This document shows positions 61,348-64,000 of a stretch of DNA of 64,000 bases, one piece after another (the stretch's first letter is position 1; each line of letters begins with the position of its first letter). The position numbers and the translations under genes were made by a program. Origin of the DNA: Archivesica marissinica. Its lineage: Eukaryota > Mollusca > Bivalvia > Venerida > Vesicomyidae. Below the pieces are notes generated by a model. That model ran no database searches and was not told the DNA's origin. It saw only the letters and a list, made by a program, of their open reading frames with translations. The DNA lies in the NCBI GenBank assembly GCA_014843695.1, contig CM026402.1, forward strand, positions 14,985,374 to 15,049,373. Direction: 5' to 3'.

Positions 61348-61375
61348 GTAAGTATGCAGTTTTACTATCTAGCTT

Positions 61376-61583
61376 TGTATGTTCCATTAATGTCAAACCC
61401 CTTGCGGGAACCTAGACATGTTTTCCTGGGCAGGCTTAGCCAACCTAAGTGGTTAACCAGTACTAAGCAATGTGTGTGAGGTGCCTTGCTCACTGACACT
61501 ACATACGTGGCCTGACCGAGTATCGAACCCGGGACCGTTCGATTCCAAATCCGACGCTCTACCACTGGACCACGGACGCCACT
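61376..61583 (-). mobile_element. tRNA-derived SINE (family E), reference copy
   Basis: On the minus strand: head 'ggcgtccgtggtccagtggt' and B box 'gggttcgatactcggtcagg', body to 'aggtttgacattaatgg' type 3' sequence. It starts only 29 bp after the SNX14 donor at 61348. A short purine-rich tract (61669-61703) follows. Confidence 0.8.
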
Positions 61584-61986
61584 TGCATGCTTTGGATCAT
61601 GGTCAGTGTTTCTAATTTTACCTCATTTATTTACTCTTAATCAGTGTTTCAGCCATATCTTTTATCCAAGAGAGAGGGGGAGGGGAGAGGAGGAGAGGAG
61701 AGAGCATTTGGTCGAGTCACCAATCTTTCCCCTAATATAGTAGAAAGGTCTAACCCGTTTGCTTCAGGTGTGCGAGGCCCGGAATTTGCGCCAAGCTGTA
61801 GCCGTTATGATAGTGTCAATTTGGAAGACACATAAATTCCACATTGCCTCTATCATTTTGGATTGGTTACATCCGGATTGAGCGTGTCCCACAAACGAAA
61901 GGTACGATTGTTTGCCACTATGTTGTAAATATAGAAACAATGTTGATAAAGAAGTACTGTTTCATCATGAGCATTTATGCTTGCAG

Positions 61987-62107
61987 AGTCTACGTTTCGT
62001 ATTGGGCGATGTTATGGATCCTGAAAAGCCCTCTATGTTATACCCATTCATGCAGTTCTTGAAGAGTGAAGCGGCTGTGAACGTCCTACAGTTCGCTCTG
62101 GCATGTG
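61987..62107 (+). CDS. SNX14: SNX14 exon: start of RGS domain
   Basis: 121 nt. Acceptor 'catttatgcttgcag', donor 'gcatgtg|gtatgt'. 40 codons plus one base. It encodes 'SLRFVLGDVMDPEKPSMLYP' then 'FMQFLKSEAAVNVLQFALAC', matching the RGS start of SNX14 ('FMNFLKQEGAVHVLQF'). Its last 25 bases and donor are the template of the array that follows. Confidence 0.85.
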
Positions 62108-64000
62108 GTATGTTCATCCTACTTAATGTCCTACAGTTCGCTCTGGCATGTGGTATGTTCATCCTACTTAATGTCCTACAGTTCGCTCTGGCATGTTGTA
62201 TGTTCATCCTACTTAATGTCCTACAGTTCGCTCTGGCATGTTGTATGTTCATCCTACTTAATGTCCTACAGTTGCTCGGCATGTGGTATGTCATCTACTT
62301 AACGCCTACAGTTCGCTCTGGCATGTGGTATGTTCACCTACTTAACGTCCTACAGTTCGCTCTGGCATGTGGTATGTTCATCCTACTGTTGTTGGTGTGG
62401 TTTTTTTAATGTCTACAGTTCGCTCTGGCATGTGGAGTTCATCCTACTTAATGTCTACAGTCGCTCTGGCTGTTGTATGTTCATCACTTAACGTCTACAG
62501 TTCGCTCTGGCATGTAGTATGTGCATCCTACTTAACGTCCTACAGTTTGCTCTGGCATGTGGTATGTTCATCCTACTTAACGTCCTACAGTTCGCTCTGG
62601 CATGTGGTATGTTCATCCTACTTAATGTCCTACAGTTTGCTCTGGCATGTGGTATGTTCATCCTACTTAACGTCCTACAGTTCGCTCTGGCATGTGGTAT
62701 GTTCATCCTACTTAACGTCCTACAGTTTGCTCTGGCATGTGGTATGTTCATCCTACTTAACGTCCTACAGTTCGCTCTGGCATGTGGTATGTTCATCCTA
62801 CTTAACGTCCTACAGTTCGCTCTGGCATGTTCATCCTACTTAATGTCCTACAGTTCGCTCTGGCATGTGGTATGTTCATCCTACTTAACGTCCTACAGTT
62901 CGCTCTGGCATGTGGTATGTTCATCCTACTTAACGTCCTACAGTTCGCTCTGGCATGTGGTATGTTCATCCTACTTAATGTCCTACAGTTCGCTCTGGCA
63001 TGTGGTATGTTCATCCTACTTAACGTCCTACAGTTCGCTCTGGCATGTGGTATGTTCATCCTACTTAACGTCCTACAGTTCGCTCTGGCATGTGGTATGT
63101 TCATCCTACTTAATGTCCTACAGTTCGCTCTGGCATGTGGTATGTTCATCCTACTTAACGTCCTACAGTTCGCTCTGGCATGTGGTATGTTCATCCTACT
63201 TAACGTCCTACAGTTCGCTCTGGCATGTGGTATGTTCATCCTACTTAATGTCCTACAGTTCGCTCTGGCATGTGGTATGTTCATCCTACTTAATGTCCTA
63301 CAGTTCGCTCTGGCATGTTGTATGTTCATCCTACTTAACGTCCTACAGTTCGCTCTGGCATGTAGTATGTTCATCCTACTTAACGTCCTACAGTTTGCTC
63401 TGGCATGTGGTATGTTCATCCTACTTAACGTCCTACAGTTTGCTCTGGCATGTGGTATGTTCATCCTACTTAATGTCCTACAGTTTGCTCTGGCATGTGG
63501 TATGTTCATCCTACTTAACGTCCTACAGTTCGCTCTGGCATGTGGTATGTTCATCCTACTTAACGTCCTACAGTTCGCTATGGCATGTGGTATGTTCATC
63601 CTACTTAACGTCCTACAGTTCGCTCTGGCATGTGGTATGTTCATCCTACTTAACGTCCTACAGTTCGCTCTGGCATGTTCATCCTACTTAACGTCCTACA
63701 GTTCGCTCTGGCATGTGGTATGTTCATCCTACTTAACGTCCTACAGTTCGCTCTGGCATGTGGTATGTTCATCCTACTTAACGTCCTACAGTTCGCTCTG
63801 GCATGTGGTATGTTCATCCTACTTAACGTCCTACAGTTCGCTCTGGCATGTGGTATGTTCATCCTACTTAACGTCCTACAGTTCGCTCTGGCATGTGGTA
63901 TGTTCATCCTACTTAACGTCCTACAGTTCGCTCTGGCATGTGGTATGTTCATCCTACTTAACGTCCTACAGTTCGCTCTGGCATGTTCATCCTACTTAAC
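62083..64000. repeat. 45-bp minisatellite derived from an SNX14 exon end and splice donor, about 42 units, runs off window
   Basis: The unit is 25 exon bases ('gtcctacagttcgctctggc' + 'atgtg') plus 20 intron bases ('gtatgttcatcctacttaac'). 62265-62520 is irregular, with many small deletions and a T/G-rich insertion at about 62388-62408; beyond that units are nearly identical. In the exon's frame the unit is open and reads 'LNVLQFALACGMFIL'. The array must sit in the intron before the next RGS exon. Confidence 0.95.

Larger units (their letters stand above)
37913..62107 (+). other. SNX14: Sorting nexin 14 (SNX14) gene, N-terminal half, twelve exons
   Basis: SNX14 is an endoplasmic-reticulum membrane protein of the SNX13/14/19/25 family, with an N-terminal transmembrane segment, then PXA, RGS, PX and nexin-C domains; it works at ER-lipid droplet contacts and in lipid homeostasis. 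Twelve exons in consistent phase encode about 339 residues. In order: transmembrane segment ('VWSFVFGVTISYCFI'), cysteine linker ('CTVCGQRRCPRHR'), PXA domain ('NEFVYTWYK', 'DEEFVDELR', 'LVEKLFPYILRPQ', 'LLREILAAS') and the RGS start ('YPFMQFLKSEAAVNVLQFAL'). All match human SNX14 in order from memory. The upstream exon with the start codon is not identified; it should end with two bases of the split codon completed by G at 37913. The gene continues past 64000. Confidence 0.87.

Noticed and set aside
62519..63999. 390-codon hydrophobic repeat frames as a membrane protein gene.
   Set aside because: They derive from the SNX14 exon-donor array. Only the possible read-through from the exon is of interest, and that is reported as a finding.

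Overview
The window is a stretch of animal (eukaryotic) nuclear DNA: short spliced exons with GT/AG boundaries, tRNA-derived SINEs, non-LTR retrotransposon fragments, several families of terminal-inverted-repeat (TIR) DNA elements, and a very large load of minisatellites. By rough tally more than half of the 64 kb is tandem repeat. The SINE bodies and TIR families look like those of molluscs, most likely a bivalve. That is an inference from general resemblance, not a database result.

Two protein-coding genes are supported, both on the + strand. At the left, two exons (2111-2203 and 4789-4905, stop at 4903-4905) encode the C-terminal SH3 domain and end of a CRK/CRKL adaptor; the SH2 and first SH3 domains must lie upstream of base 1. 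From 37913 to 62107, twelve exons in unbroken phase (1019 nt, about 339 codons) encode the N-terminal half of a sorting nexin 14 (SNX14) orthologue: a transmembrane segment, a cysteine-rich linker, the PXA domain and the start of the RGS domain. Its first coding exon was not found. The rest of RGS, PX and the nexin-C domain lie beyond base 64000.

Layout: 1-4905, CRK intron arrays and last exons; 4906-21560, intergenic (or SNX14 5' region) mosaic of SINEs, MITEs, a Tc1-like relic, LINE fragments and minisatellites; 21889-36655, one huge 20-bp satellite array (about 14.6 kb, roughly 730 units); 36882-37800, a 54-bp array with a higher-order period; 37913-62107, SNX14 exons separated by introns filled with arrays and transposons; 62083-64000, an array made from the end of an SNX14 exon and its splice donor, running off the window.

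The most striking pattern is that three SNX14 introns (starting at 37982, 47392 and 62108) open directly with a minisatellite whose unit contains the 5' splice site. The authentic donor is followed by tens of near-copies of itself. At 62108 the unit also carries 25 bases of exon, and the exon frame stays open into the array. Other arrays appear to have grown out of SINE or MITE copies. The multi-thousand-residue open frames are by-products of stop-free repeat units, not genes.
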